NCBI GenBank assembly: GCA_016903675.1
Contig: JADQBA010000009.1
Location: 56,497 to 120,496, forward strand
Origin: Stigonema ocellatum SAG 48.90 = DSM 106950
Lineage (GTDB): Bacteria; Cyanobacteriota; Cyanobacteriia; Cyanobacteriales; Nostocaceae
Direction of reading: 5' to 3'
Length of the DNA stretch: 64,000 bases
Each line of letters opens with the position of its first letter. Positions within the stretch are counted from its first letter, which is position 1. The position numbers were made by a program, and so were the translations under genes. The notes under the pieces were generated by a model, which was not told the origin of the DNA, made no database searches, and worked only from the letters and a program-made list of their open reading frames with translations. Of the stretch, positions 1 through 8,190 are shown piece after piece.

Positions 1-1
1 C

Positions 2-91
2 GCACGGATTCAGGAGTACGGAGGACAACTAGAATTACTGTATCGTCGTCGCTATGAAAGAGGAGACAAAACTTATGCGTCTACAAGATGA
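2..91 (+). CDS. exbB: ExbB/TolQ-type proton channel subunit, C-terminal end (partial)
   Basis: An open frame enters from the left edge and stops at 89-91, overlapping the start of exbD. The 29 visible residues are hydrophilic and basic, with RIQEYGGQLELLYRRRYERG as the core, which suits the cytoplasmic tail of a MotA/TolQ/ExbB protein. Identity is inferred mainly from position: ExbB normally precedes ExbD and forms the proton channel that energises TonB-dependent outer-membrane transport. No membrane segment is visible because the rest lies outside the window. Confidence 0.55.
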   Translation, partial: ARIQEYGGQLELLYRRRYERGDKTYASTR

Positions 92-476
92 ACCAGAACC
101 ACCACTTCAGATCAATATTGTACCGATGATTGATGTGATGTTTGCGTTATTGACATTTTTTATCATGTCAACGCTGTTCTTAACTCGGTCCGAAGGATTG
201 CCTGTGAATTTACCTAAAGCAGGGACGGCACAACAAGAAGCATCCGCACCAATTACAGTGACCGTAGACCAAAAAGGAGGAATTAGCTTGAACCGTAAAC
301 CGATTGTTCTTGATGGCTTGACAGACCAAGTGCGTTCCTTGATTGGCCCTAACCAAGAAAGTTTGGTCATTATTAATGCTGATGAACGAGTCAGTCACGG
401 TCAGGTAGTAGCAGTTATGGATCGCTTGCGTCAGGTACAGGGAGCAAAATTAGCGATCGCCGCGCAAAAACCATAA
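75..476 (+). CDS. exbD: ExbD/TolR family biopolymer transport protein
   Basis: Single-pass inner-membrane protein that works with ExbB to couple the proton gradient to TonB or Tol-type transport. The short cytoplasmic head (MRLQDEPEPP) leads into INIVPMIDVMFALLTFFIMS. This is the ExbD transmembrane helix with its proton-relay aspartate, followed by a periplasmic domain of about 95 residues. I chose ATG 75 over ATG 54 because AGGAG lies at 61-65 with proper spacing and the protein then begins like its cyanobacterial relatives. Length of 133 residues is normal. It overlaps the 3' end of exbB, so the two are translationally coupled. Confidence 0.9.
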   Translation: MRLQDEPEPPLQINIVPMIDVMFALLTFFIMSTLFLTRSEGLPVNLPKAGTAQQEASAPITVTVDQKGGISLNRKPIVLDGLTDQVRSLIGPNQESLVIINADERVSHGQVVAVMDRLRQVQGAKLAIAAQKP

Positions 477-552
477 ATCTCAATGGCTAACTGCTAATAG
501 CTCATTGTTCTGTTGCCATTAGCCACCACTCAAGTTTTTTGGAGAAAATACT

Positions 553-759
553 ATGACTATTTGGATAAACGAGCAAATTGACCCATCTGGCATGATTCAT
601 GCTTGTATTGCCTGTTGTAATCAGTCTCAAGCTCAAGATTGCCATGAATCCTTTGAGCAGAATTTGACCAAGGAGCAAAAGGCATGGGGTTGGGAGGCGC
701 GATTGCGAAAAGTTAATTCTTGGGATGAAGTTCCAGTCAATGCCTTAAAACTTGATTAA
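553..759 (+). CDS. Small conserved hypothetical protein (68 aa)
   Basis: A soluble 68-residue protein with a good ribosome site (TTGGAGAAAAT before ATG 553). It has four cysteines (HACIACCNQ and QDCHE), is rich in acidic, aromatic and glutamine residues, and ends EVPVNALKLD. The style matches a small family I associate with cyanobacterial genomes, but I know no function. The clustered CIACC could bind a metal or form a disulfide. It lies 76 nt after exbD on the same strand and may be cotranscribed with it. Confidence 0.7.
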   Translation: MTIWINEQIDPSGMIHACIACCNQSQAQDCHESFEQNLTKEQKAWGWEARLRKVNSWDEVPVNALKLD

Positions 760-839
760 TTCGGTTTGGTGATACCGGGTTGAATACGCTTGGTGTTAAG
801 CACCTACTCAGAAACCCGGTTTCAATGCCTAAGCTATCC

Positions 840-1394
840 TTAACATGTATCCTTGAGTAGTGCAAACGGTTTCCCAGCTTCAGTTTGCACTCGAATGAAT
901 GCTGCGATCACCAAATCTAATTTCCAAGCAAGTTGCGATCGCGACTGCTCAGGAAGTGCCCGCTGCAAGGCATCTAGAAATGTCTCGATTGAAACCGCAA
1001 ATTCACCTGCGGCAATGCTGTGGATTGGCTCAGGCTCTGTCCAACAGCGTCCTATAAATTGACTACGCACAAGCAGAGTTTCTTTGTCTGTCGCCACAAA
1101 TTCCAGGTTGGGTTTGATCATTGCAGTCAAAATCGCTTCCACCGATGGCATTTGATTATCTGCCTGAAGTTGCTTTAGCAGGGCTAATTGTTGCTCAACA
1201 ATGGGACGCGCTAACCTCGCAACTACGGCTCGAAATAAATCTTCTTTTGAACCGAAGTGGTAGTGAACTGCAGCCAAGTTGACATTTGCCTCACCGACTA
1301 CACTCCGCAATGTGGTTCCAGCAAAACCTCGCTCTGCAAAAAGGCGTTCAGCAACCGCGATAATTTGTTCTTTGGTATCAATTGTTGAAGCCAC
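840..1394 (-). CDS. TetR/AcrR family transcriptional regulator
   Basis: One-component repressor: an N-terminal helix-turn-helix binds operator DNA and a C-terminal helical domain binds an effector. Residues about 8-55 show the TetR HTH: IIAVAERLFAERGF, then TTLRSVVGEANVNLAAVHYHF, with the typical YHFGSKEDLF end. The remaining 130 residues are a ligand-binding domain I cannot match to a ligand. Length of 184 is slightly short but within family range. The nearest possible targets are the cytochrome P450 remnant and methyltransferase that begin about 200-500 nt upstream on the opposite strand. Confidence 0.9.
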   Translation of the reverse strand: MASTIDTKEQIIAVAERLFAERGFAGTTLRSVVGEANVNLAAVHYHFGSKEDLFRAVVARLARPIVEQQLALLKQLQADNQMPSVEAILTAMIKPNLEFVATDKETLLVRSQFIGRCWTEPEPIHSIAAGEFAVSIETFLDALQRALPEQSRSQLAWKLDLVIAAFIRVQTEAGKPFALLKDTC

Positions 1395-1659
1395 GATCCT
1401 TTCTTGTATTCTTCAGCCTTTGCCAATTGTAATGGAGAATCTGGTAGTCACTTAAGGCATCCAGCTTTAGTGTGGCTTCCAATTCAGTTATTGCAATAAA
1501 TGAGAAGGTATGATTCAATAATAAAGACAAACGTTTGAATGACTCTAGGTTGATATCAACTACTCTTAATCTTTGAAGCCTATCCTTATTAGGGGTTTCA
1601 AAGAATTTAAGGTATGTTTCATGGGATTCAAATTAACACGCTGTGTATTAACTTTAGGA

Positions 1660-1884
1660 GTGCATCTCAGTTTTGGACATGGCATTCACTACTGCATCGG
1701 TGCGGCCCTAGCCAAACTCGAAGTGCGTCTTGCCTTGGAAGAACTCGCACAGCACTATCCCAGCTTGCACCTAGAGCCGGGACAAATCATCACCCCTGCT
1801 CCGAACTTTATGCTACGTGCCTATCAAGAGATGGTGCTAGTGATTGATGAGTCACCAACGCAGCAATCGACTAAGTCAATTTGA
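1660..1884 (+). pseudogene. Cytochrome P450 C-terminal remnant
   Basis: Only the last 75 or so residues of a P450 survive: FGHGIHYCIGAALAKLE is the haem-binding FGxGxHxCxG loop with the cysteine ligand, followed by the L-helix and the terminal beta region. The other 300-plus residues (oxygen-binding I helix, ExxR) are absent. The frame upstream (from 1573) is not P450-like, so the 5' part was lost by deletion. The remnant cannot make an enzyme. Confidence 0.8.
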
Positions 1885-1906
1885 TCGCAGAGCCTGATGC
1901 CCATTT

Positions 1907-2710
1907 ATGACTAGACTGATGCAAAATCCCCAATATGGTATCGATGCTCCTGGACTACTCAAATTTTTCTTCATCGCAGGTGTTATCAGTGCAACATTGC
2001 TTATTACAGCATTTTCATCACCATTATTGAGTGGCATATTAAAACAAATCGCTTGTTTACTACTGGCAGTCAGTGTCTTTTACTTACTAAGCATGGGCTG
2101 TTTTATGTTGTTCTACAGTAAAGTTCAGAAAATAAAAGATCGGGAAAATCTGCTCAACTTGGTTGAATGGTCAGGTGATGAACTTGTGCTCGATGTTGGC
2201 TGTGGTCGAGGTTTAATGCTAATTGGTGCTGCCAAGCGGCTCAAAACAGGCAAAGCGATTGGTATTGATCTGTGGCGACAGGAAGATCAAGCCAACAATA
2301 GCTTAGATGCTACGCTGGCGAACGCAAAAATTGAGGATGTTATAGAACGGGTTGAGGTCAAAACAGCCGATATGCGTCAGTTGCCCTTTCCTAAAAATTA
2401 CTTTGATGTCGTCACTTCCAATTGGACTGTGCATAACCTTGAAGCTCAGGCAGATCGGCAAAAAGCCCTGGATGAAATGATTCGCGTTCTAAAACCTGGC
2501 GGCAGCCTTGTTCTCGGAGATATTGCCAATCAGTCTGAATACGTTAGTCATTTCCAGCAGTACGGAATGGTTAATGTACGCCTGCATGACAATCCAATCC
2601 AAGACAGAATTCTAAAAGCAATTACCTTCGGCAGCTTTGCCCCTTCTGCGGTTTCGGCAAGCAAGCCTAACAACACCCATGAACCCGACCGTTCAGAGGT
2701 GGTTGATTAA
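1907..2710 (+). CDS. Membrane-anchored class I SAM-dependent methyltransferase
   Basis: 267 residues. Two hydrophobic segments (about residues 18-37 and 46-70) precede a Rossmann methyltransferase domain. Motif I is VLDVGCGRG at about residue 95, then GIDLW, ADMRQLPFP (the post-motif acidic loop) and VLKPGGSLVLGD. The class is clear; the substrate is not. The N-terminal membrane anchor suggests a lipophilic or membrane-bound substrate. It starts 22 nt after the P450 remnant, so the two may once have formed a small oxidation/methylation operon. The last 30 residues are polar and not family-like. Confidence 0.85.
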   Translation: MTRLMQNPQYGIDAPGLLKFFFIAGVISATLLITAFSSPLLSGILKQIACLLLAVSVFYLLSMGCFMLFYSKVQKIKDRENLLNLVEWSGDELVLDVGCGRGLMLIGAAKRLKTGKAIGIDLWRQEDQANNSLDATLANAKIEDVIERVEVKTADMRQLPFPKNYFDVVTSNWTVHNLEAQADRQKALDEMIRVLKPGGSLVLGDIANQSEYVSHFQQYGMVNVRLHDNPIQDRILKAITFGSFAPSAVSASKPNNTHEPDRSEVVD

Positions 2711-2841
2711 GACACTATCTCAAAACTCTAAGCACTTGTGGCGATTGAAATTTTATGCATCAGATATGGCAGTGAAGCGTTAGTTAAGTTGGCATAACGA
2801 ACAAATCAAGTTAGGGAATCTGCTATGAATCAGAAATAAAG

Positions 2842-3096
2842 ATGATTGACAAGAGCAATGACGACCAGAAACTGTTGAACACAATTTGGTGCGTTCCTGA
2901 TGATCTATGGAACAAGCTCAAGCCGATTTTTGAACAATATGACCCGCCAAAACCTATCGGTCGTAAACGCATTGATACCCGTGCAGCACTCAATGCCATT
3001 ATTTTTCGTCTTCGCAGTGGTTGCCAGTGGAATCAACTGCCCGATCAATTTCCTGACGATAGTTCCGTTCATCGTACCTTTCAGCAAGCAGGTAGC
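2842..3096 (+). pseudogene. IS5-family transposase N-terminal fragment
   Basis: Residues 1-85 match the N-terminal domain of IS5/IS4-like transposases (DUF4096 type): the DDLWNKLKPIF region, then RAALNAIIFRLRSGCQWNQLP and SSVHRTFQQ. After this the frame becomes unrelated (AGSHTGANGKMSWIN) and stops at 3135. The DDE catalytic domain is missing, so this is an immobile relic. No inverted terminal repeats were recognised. Confidence 0.8.
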
Positions 3097-3135
3097 CACA
3101 CTGGCGCTAACGGGAAGATGTCATGGATAAACTAG

Positions 3136-3706
3136 ACCTAGAAAAACGTCTTAATAAGAAGCAGCAACCTGAATAAAAGATGCTGACTTTATACCCGGAA
3201 CTCTCGCAACAGTTAGCCGACCTAGTTGCAATCTCCGAGAAGGGTATAGGCGAATTAGTCTGTCCTAAAACATCATCACAATCTGAGGGTCGGAACGAAT
3301 AAAAACGATCGTCAGGTCAGGGGATAGGTCGAAACTTCTGTAGGCGAGACGAGACGCTGAAGCCCTGCCATCGGGTAAGACGAAGCGTAATTGCTTCGAG
3401 GCAACCAGAACACATATTACAAAGGTGAGTACGGTTCCGTCCATTGACGATGACATGCGCACCAGCTTTGGCAAGTGATTTAGCAATTTCCAGCCTTGAA
3501 AAAAAATAAATAAAAACATAGCATAAAATTACATCAAATAAAGTTAAGATTAATTAATAAAAATATTAAGAAATAATAAATAATTAACGGCAGCTTTAAA
3601 TCAACCTAATTTATCATGAAGGATTGATGAATGTTGTCACTGGTTAAGAGTTATCATCAGTACAAAAGATTAATGTAAAAAACTGATATAAACCAAATAG
3701 GGTTGA
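3136..3706. other. Gene-remnant and AT-rich spacer
   Basis: No intact gene is visible. The left part holds a short frame (about 3181-3300) that I cannot identify, and a short-chain dehydrogenase relic on the minus strand is listed separately. From 3500 to 3700 the DNA is AT-rich with nothing recognisable except the likely promoter region of the GTG-started gene at 3707. Confidence 0.5.
3404..3502 (-). pseudogene. Short-chain dehydrogenase (SDR) fragment
   Basis: In the minus frame that is open across 3404-3502 the peptide LEIAKSLAKAGAHVIVNGRN can be read. This is the second helix and strand of an SDR Rossmann fold, where the NAD(P)-binding glycine motif would lie just upstream and the R of NGRN contacts NADP. 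Nothing else of the enzyme is present: no TGxxxGIG upstream and no YxxxK downstream. It is a relic of about 30 codons. Confidence 0.55.
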
Positions 3707-4261
3707 GTGAATCATCCGACAGTTTACACTTCTCTTGCAGGTTGTCTCATTCATTTAGTTGGCAGAACGGGACAAGCAGTTCAAATTTCAATTCATCCTC
3801 CTAGTGAGTATATCTGTGCCAACCGCCAACGGATATTACCAGATTGGAAAAAGCAACCTTCTTTGTGGGTGGTGATTGTTTTACAGCAATCAAGATTTGA
3901 ACTAGTGGAAATGACACCAGAAATAGAGGCAGAAAAAGAACGGTTGCGGGAAAAGTTTATGAGGTTTGGCTGTGATGCGGCATTTAATTTGCGCGATCGC
4001 GGCTACATAACAGATCTTATCGACCCCCGCACTGGCTATCCTTTACTTTCCCGTCCGGGAACAGTTCCTCATGACGACACAGCAGTTGTGAAAGCTTTAC
4101 TCCAGTACCCAGTAATTCGGAACAACTGCCGTGTGTTAGTTCACCCTGATTGGGGAATGGCAGTTTATCCCAGCATCTTGATATCAGTAGCTCCCCCAAT
4201 CATCATCGAATTAGTGACAACAAGTATAGCGCCCTTGCACGGCTGGAATCAGCTCGGTTAA
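3707..4261 (+). CDS. MMADHC-like protein (methylmalonic aciduria and homocystinuria type D homologue)
   Basis: 184 residues, GTG start. Key stretches are PPSEYICANRQRILPDWKKQ, MTPEIEAEKERLREKFMRFG, LRDRGYITDLIDPRTGYPLL and NNCRVLVHPDWGMAVYPSI. I recognise these as the family named after human MMADHC, a cobalamin-trafficking factor with a nitroreductase-like fold. Function in cyanobacteria is not established to my knowledge, so a role in corrinoid handling is inference. The last four bases overlap the convergent gene's 3' end (4258-4261). Confidence 0.75.
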   Translation: MNHPTVYTSLAGCLIHLVGRTGQAVQISIHPPSEYICANRQRILPDWKKQPSLWVVIVLQQSRFELVEMTPEIEAEKERLREKFMRFGCDAAFNLRDRGYITDLIDPRTGYPLLSRPGTVPHDDTAVVKALLQYPVIRNNCRVLVHPDWGMAVYPSILISVAPPIIIELVTTSIAPLHGWNQLG

Positions 4262-5322
4262 CTATGCTTAGGTCGCCGCAATTTTTTGGAACCAATGGGT
4301 CCTAAAAGTTGGTTGAGGTCACGCAGTTGTTCAGCTGTACCCATAGCGATGAGTACATCTCCTGGCATGAATATTGTATCAACAGTGGGACCACCAATGA
4401 GTTCTCCCTGGGCGCGACGGATGGCAAGCAGGAGTGCTCCGGTTTGTGCCCGCAACCTTGCTTGACCTAAAGTTTGACCCACAAAAACACTAGTAGTAGG
4501 GTCAAGCAAAAATTCTTCCATGTACAGTTGTCGGTCTGTACCTGAGATAATACCGTCTACAAAGTCCATCACTTGAGGTCTGAGGGCAGCTGCTGCCATG
4601 CGCTTACCGCCAGTGATATAGGGAGAAACGACAGCATCAGCACCGCCACGTTGCAACTTTTGTAAAGCTTCTTCTGTACTTGCGCGGGCGATCGCTCTTA
4701 TGTTTGGGTTCAGTGTTTTTGCTGATAGGACAGTATATAAATTTTCCGCATCTGAAGGAAGTGCTGCAACAATACAAATGGCTCTTTCTACAGCAACCTT
4801 CAAAAGACTTTCATCCAGAGTCGCATCACCTTGATATACAATATAACCTTCTTCGTGGGCTTTTTGCACAGATTCACCATTAGAATCAATGATCACAAAA
4901 GAAACGTCTTCTGCCCGAAATTCTTTGGCAATTTGACGGCCAGTTCGACTAAATCCACAGATAATATAGTGCCCTGATAATGACTCCATAATGCGCCGTT
5001 GTTGTCGTAGTCGAATTCCTTGTTGAAAGTAGCCTTGAATGACAGCTTCTGTAAACCGATTAACAATATAACCGATAGTAATCACACCCATCAAAATCAG
5101 GGCGATGGTAAATAACCTTCCTCTGTCTCCCAGTGGTTTTATCTCTCCATACCCTACCGTAGATAAGGTAATTACCGTCATATAAGCCGCATCCTGCAAG
5201 GACCAGCCTTCCACGAAACGATACCATGAAGTACCGATGAGGAAGACACCCCCAAGCGCGATAACCCCTGCCATGAGTTCTTTTTGGATGCGACGATATT
5301 TTTGCTCAAGTGTTGAGTACAC
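4258..5322 (-). CDS. Potassium channel with RCK (TrkA-N/TrkA-C) domains
   Basis: 354 residues. Two transmembrane helices (about 15-35 and 65-90) flank a pore loop whose filter is TVGYG in TLSTVGYGEI, the canonical K+ signature. An RCK_N Rossmann domain starts near 115 (YIICGFSRTGRQIAKEF, a GxGxxG-like nucleotide loop), followed by an RCK_C domain at about 265-340. This is the MthK/Kch architecture: a ligand-gated tetrameric K+ channel in the plasma membrane whose cytoplasmic ring senses nucleotide or Ca2+. Length is typical. A GGGGAAT-rich repeat lies immediately upstream. Confidence 0.92.
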   Translation of the reverse strand: MYSTLEQKYRRIQKELMAGVIALGGVFLIGTSWYRFVEGWSLQDAAYMTVITLSTVGYGEIKPLGDRGRLFTIALILMGVITIGYIVNRFTEAVIQGYFQQGIRLRQQRRIMESLSGHYIICGFSRTGRQIAKEFRAEDVSFVIIDSNGESVQKAHEEGYIVYQGDATLDESLLKVAVERAICIVAALPSDAENLYTVLSAKTLNPNIRAIARASTEEALQKLQRGGADAVVSPYITGGKRMAAAALRPQVMDFVDGIISGTDRQLYMEEFLLDPTTSVFVGQTLGQARLRAQTGALLLAIRRAQGELIGGPTVDTIFMPGDVLIAMGTAEQLRDLNQLLGPIGSKKLRRPKHS

Positions 5323-5337
5323 AGGTTTTCACTACTT

Positions 5338-5552
5338 GTAGGGGAATAGGGGTGTGGGGGAGTGGGGGAATGGGGGAGTGGGGGAATAGGGGTGTAAGGG
5401 TGTGGGGGTGTGGGGCAATAATTTCAAATACAATTTCCCTTACATCCTTACATCCTTACACCCCCACTCCCCATTCCCCATTCCCCACTCCCCCACTCCC
5501 CATTCCCCATTCCCCATTCCCCATTCCCCATTCCCCATTCCCCATTCCCTAT
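5338..5552. repeat. Heptamer-type tandem repeats in inverted arrangement
   Basis: From 5338 to about 5412 runs a G-rich array of units such as GGGGGAGTGGGGGAATG. From about 5458 to 5552 runs its reverse-complement type, built from CCCCATT and CCCCACT units. The two arrays can pair into a long hairpin between the channel gene and argD. This is the short tandemly repeated repetitive (STRR) sequence class known from filamentous cyanobacteria. The same type is found inside the chlH-like gene at 24357-24435. Confidence 0.85.
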
Positions 5553-5636
5553 TTTTGGTAAATGAGAAGATTATTTTCAAAATTTTTATAATGATAGTAA
5601 ATAACTATATCATAAAGAACTTTGAGGAATGAGCTA

Positions 5637-6917
5637 GTGAGCATCCAAACTCTGGCTGAACAAGGGAAGATAGATTCACAGTCAAGTGCTGTGCCATCTA
5701 GCACCTTTGAGCAAGATAGTTTCAATCAATATGTCATGTCCACCTATGCGCGGTTTCCTCTAGCTTTAGAACGAGGTCAAGGATGTCGCGTTTGGGATAC
5801 AGAGGGGCGAGAATATCTTGACTTTGTCGCTGGGATCGCTACTTGCACACTGGGACACGCCCACCCTGCGTTAGTAGAAACGATAACACGTCAAATTCAG
5901 AAATTGCACCATGTTTCCAATTTGTACTATATTCCAGAGCAGGGAGAGTTGGCAAAGTGGTTAGTTCAACATTCCTGCGCCGATCGCGCATTTTTCTGCA
6001 ATTCAGGGGCGGAAGCGAACGAGGCTGCAATTAAATTGGCGCGGAAATACGCCCACACAGTGCTAGAAATTGACAAACCGATTATTTTGACAGCAAACGC
6101 CAGTTTCCACGGACGAACTTTGGCGACGGTTACTGCAACAGGTCAACCCAAGTATCAAAAAAACTTTGAACCCTTAGTGCCGGGATTCCAGCATGTCCCT
6201 TATAATGATATTGGTGCGTTGGAAGCAGCCATTGGTGAACTGGATGAAGGTGATTACCGAGTAGCGGCGATTCTTTTGGAGCCATTACAAGGAGAAGGCG
6301 GTGTTCGTCCTGGGGAAATTGCCTACTTTGAAAAGGTGCGTCAGATTTGCAATGACATTGGTATTCTGCTAATCTTTGATGAAGTGCAAGTAGGTATGGG
6401 GCGCAGTGGCAAATTATGGGGTTACGAACATCTCGGTGTTGAGCCGGATATCTTCACGAGTGCTAAAGGTTTAGGCGGAGGTATCCCCATGGGAGCAATG
6501 ATGTCCAAATCATTCTGCGATGTCTTCCAACCAGGAGATCATGCTAGCACCTTTGGTGGAAATCCTTTTGCAAGTGCAGTTGCCCTCACCGTCTGCCAGA
6601 CTTTGGAAAGGGAGAATCTGTTGCAGAATGTGGAGGCTAGAGGTGAGCAATTGCGAGTAGGATTGCAGGCGATCGCAACCAAATATTCCCACCAAATTGC
6701 CGAAGTACGCGGCTGGGGTTTAATCAACGGTATGGAATTGCAAGCAGATACTCAGATCACTGCTGCGGATGTGGTCAACGCAGCTATGGACGAAGGTTTA
6801 TTACTCGTCCCCGCAGGTCCAAAAGTCGTCCGCTTTGTACCACCACTGATTGTAACAGAGGCAGAAGTAGATGTGGCTTTGCAAGCTGTTGAAAAAGTAA
6901 TGAAAGTCAGAAGTTAG
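5637..6917 (+). CDS. argD: Acetylornithine aminotransferase
   Basis: PLP enzyme of arginine synthesis: transfers an amino group between glutamate and N-acetylglutamate semialdehyde to form N-acetylornithine. Fold-type I motifs are all present: FVAGIATCTLGHAHP, FCNSGAEANEAAIKLARKYA (cofactor phosphate loop), LIFDEVQVGMGRSGKLW (Asp that pairs with the pyridine N) and FTSAKGLGGGIPMGAM with the Schiff-base lysine. I chose GTG 5637 rather than TTG 5622 because GAGGA at 5625 is then well placed and the protein starts VSIQTLAEQ like relatives. About 426 residues, normal length. Confidence 0.93.
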   Translation: MSIQTLAEQGKIDSQSSAVPSSTFEQDSFNQYVMSTYARFPLALERGQGCRVWDTEGREYLDFVAGIATCTLGHAHPALVETITRQIQKLHHVSNLYYIPEQGELAKWLVQHSCADRAFFCNSGAEANEAAIKLARKYAHTVLEIDKPIILTANASFHGRTLATVTATGQPKYQKNFEPLVPGFQHVPYNDIGALEAAIGELDEGDYRVAAILLEPLQGEGGVRPGEIAYFEKVRQICNDIGILLIFDEVQVGMGRSGKLWGYEHLGVEPDIFTSAKGLGGGIPMGAMMSKSFCDVFQPGDHASTFGGNPFASAVALTVCQTLERENLLQNVEARGEQLRVGLQAIATKYSHQIAEVRGWGLINGMELQADTQITAADVVNAAMDEGLLLVPAGPKVVRFVPPLIVTEAEVDVALQAVEKVMKVRS

Positions 6918-7240
6918 GAATTTTAACCCCTCCCCGGTGATAGGGAGGGGTGCGTTTATGCAGGAAGAGATCGACCCTCACCCCCAACCCCTCTCCCAAA
7001 TTGGGAGAGGGGTGCCCGAATTGGGCTATCTTGAGGGCGGTTCTGTATTTGACTCAAACGAGAACCGCTATTTATTCTCAGGCGGATTAAATGAGAATGA
7101 AATACCAGGACTACTGTCCTCTGATTCCATTCATTCACGGGTATTGGGTCTAAAGGTGCCAACGCATGCTTATTACACGCAGCTTCGTACAGAAATGGTA
7201 TAACTCCTAACTCCTAACTCCTAACTCCTAACTCCTAACT
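6918..7240. repeat. Intergenic palindromes and TAACTCC tandem repeat
   Basis: About 320 bases without a gene. A hairpin at 6926-6952 (CCCTCCCC/GGGGAGGG type) may terminate argD. A larger palindrome at 6974-7027 (CCCCTCTCCCAAATTGGGAG core) recurs in modified form at 11290-11360. At 7203-7240 the heptamer TAACTCC is repeated five times in tandem, ending right at the stop of the convergent gene. Confidence 0.75.
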
Positions 7241-8134
7241 TCACATTGTAATCCTGGCAACGTTGAATTCTTTGAGGCGAGTGAGAACTCCAGTTTTTTG
7301 ATCGATGGTGTGCAGGTATTTAGTTAACTCATATCTGCCGGAACCTAGGGCGAACAATTGGTTTGATGGAGAGCAAACCAAGTCACTTAGACCACTAGTC
7401 CAAAGCTGATCGTTAAAGCGCAATGAAGTTGTTTGCCCATTCTCAATCCCTATCAGATCAGTTTCGCCATTTGGTTTAACAGCAATCCCATACAAGTTGC
7501 CATCCGGACACTGAGTTATATTAGTAATCCGCTGGTTTTCAGCCAATGTATTATTATCTGTAATCTCACCAGTTTGGGGATTAATATTAACTAGCCTGAA
7601 GGGGGGCGTACTGTTGTTGTTGCTGACCATACCAATGAGGGAGCCGTCTTTCAAGACCTGTAGATCTAAAAGCGTGTCGTTACTTTTGAGTCCTGAGACA
7701 GTTTGGGTTTTTGGAGACGTACTTAGAAATATCAGGCGCATTGAACCTGTACTGATATTAGTAGCGGCTACTACAGGTGTACCATTTAAGGCGGCGGCAC
7801 CACTCAGTTGCTCACTAGGCAGCAGAATCCCTGGGGTGATAAATTGTGTCTTCATCTCAAGACTCCCCACATTTAAGGACTCCACCACGATTTGTTGGGT
7901 AAGGGATGTAACCGTTGTGTTTATGCTAGGGATTACTTTGGTGATATCAGTGCTGTTGATTTCAGGAATGACTGAGGGATCGATGCCGATTATCGCACCA
8001 ACGCGGACACCCATGAGGACTGAGGACGGTGGCGTTTGTGCAACAGCTTGGCTAACGAGGGCTCCCACGGCTATTGTTGCCGTGCTGGCGATCGCCAACT
8101 GACCAAACTGTCTGCGTGTTAGCTTCATGTTCAT
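7241..8134 (-). CDS. Tat-exported protein of unknown function
   Basis: 297 residues. The N-terminus MKLTRRQFGQLAIASTATIA is a twin-arginine signal (RRQFG), with likely cleavage after SQAVAQ near residue 33. The mature part has repeated beta-type segments (for example RLVNINPQTGEI, NLYGIAVKPNGE, TKYLHTIDQKTG) that look like a beta-propeller. No family recognised. It lies 56 nt downstream of the galactose-oxidase-like gene on the same strand, so the two are probably cotranscribed. An alternative start at the second Met changes only two residues. Confidence 0.75.
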   Translation of the reverse strand: MNMKLTRRQFGQLAIASTATIAVGALVSQAVAQTPPSSVLMGVRVGAIIGIDPSVIPEINSTDITKVIPSINTTVTSLTQQIVVESLNVGSLEMKTQFITPGILLPSEQLSGAAALNGTPVVAATNISTGSMRLIFLSTSPKTQTVSGLKSNDTLLDLQVLKDGSLIGMVSNNNSTPPFRLVNINPQTGEITDNNTLAENQRITNITQCPDGNLYGIAVKPNGETDLIGIENGQTTSLRFNDQLWTSGLSDLVCSPSNQLFALGSGRYELTKYLHTIDQKTGVLTRLKEFNVARITM

Positions 8135-8190
8135 AATTGATTCCTCGAATTGCCGACTTACTTAACTATTAGCTATGAGCCATAAACCAA

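Noticed and set aside
5310..5632. Overlapping Pro/His-rich plus-strand frames
   Set aside because: They are translations of the CCCCATT/GGGGAAT tandem repeats between two genes.
6937..7203. 88-codon plus-strand frame after argD
   Set aside because: Runs through a palindromic repeat and shows no protein-like conservation; the start is inside a hairpin.
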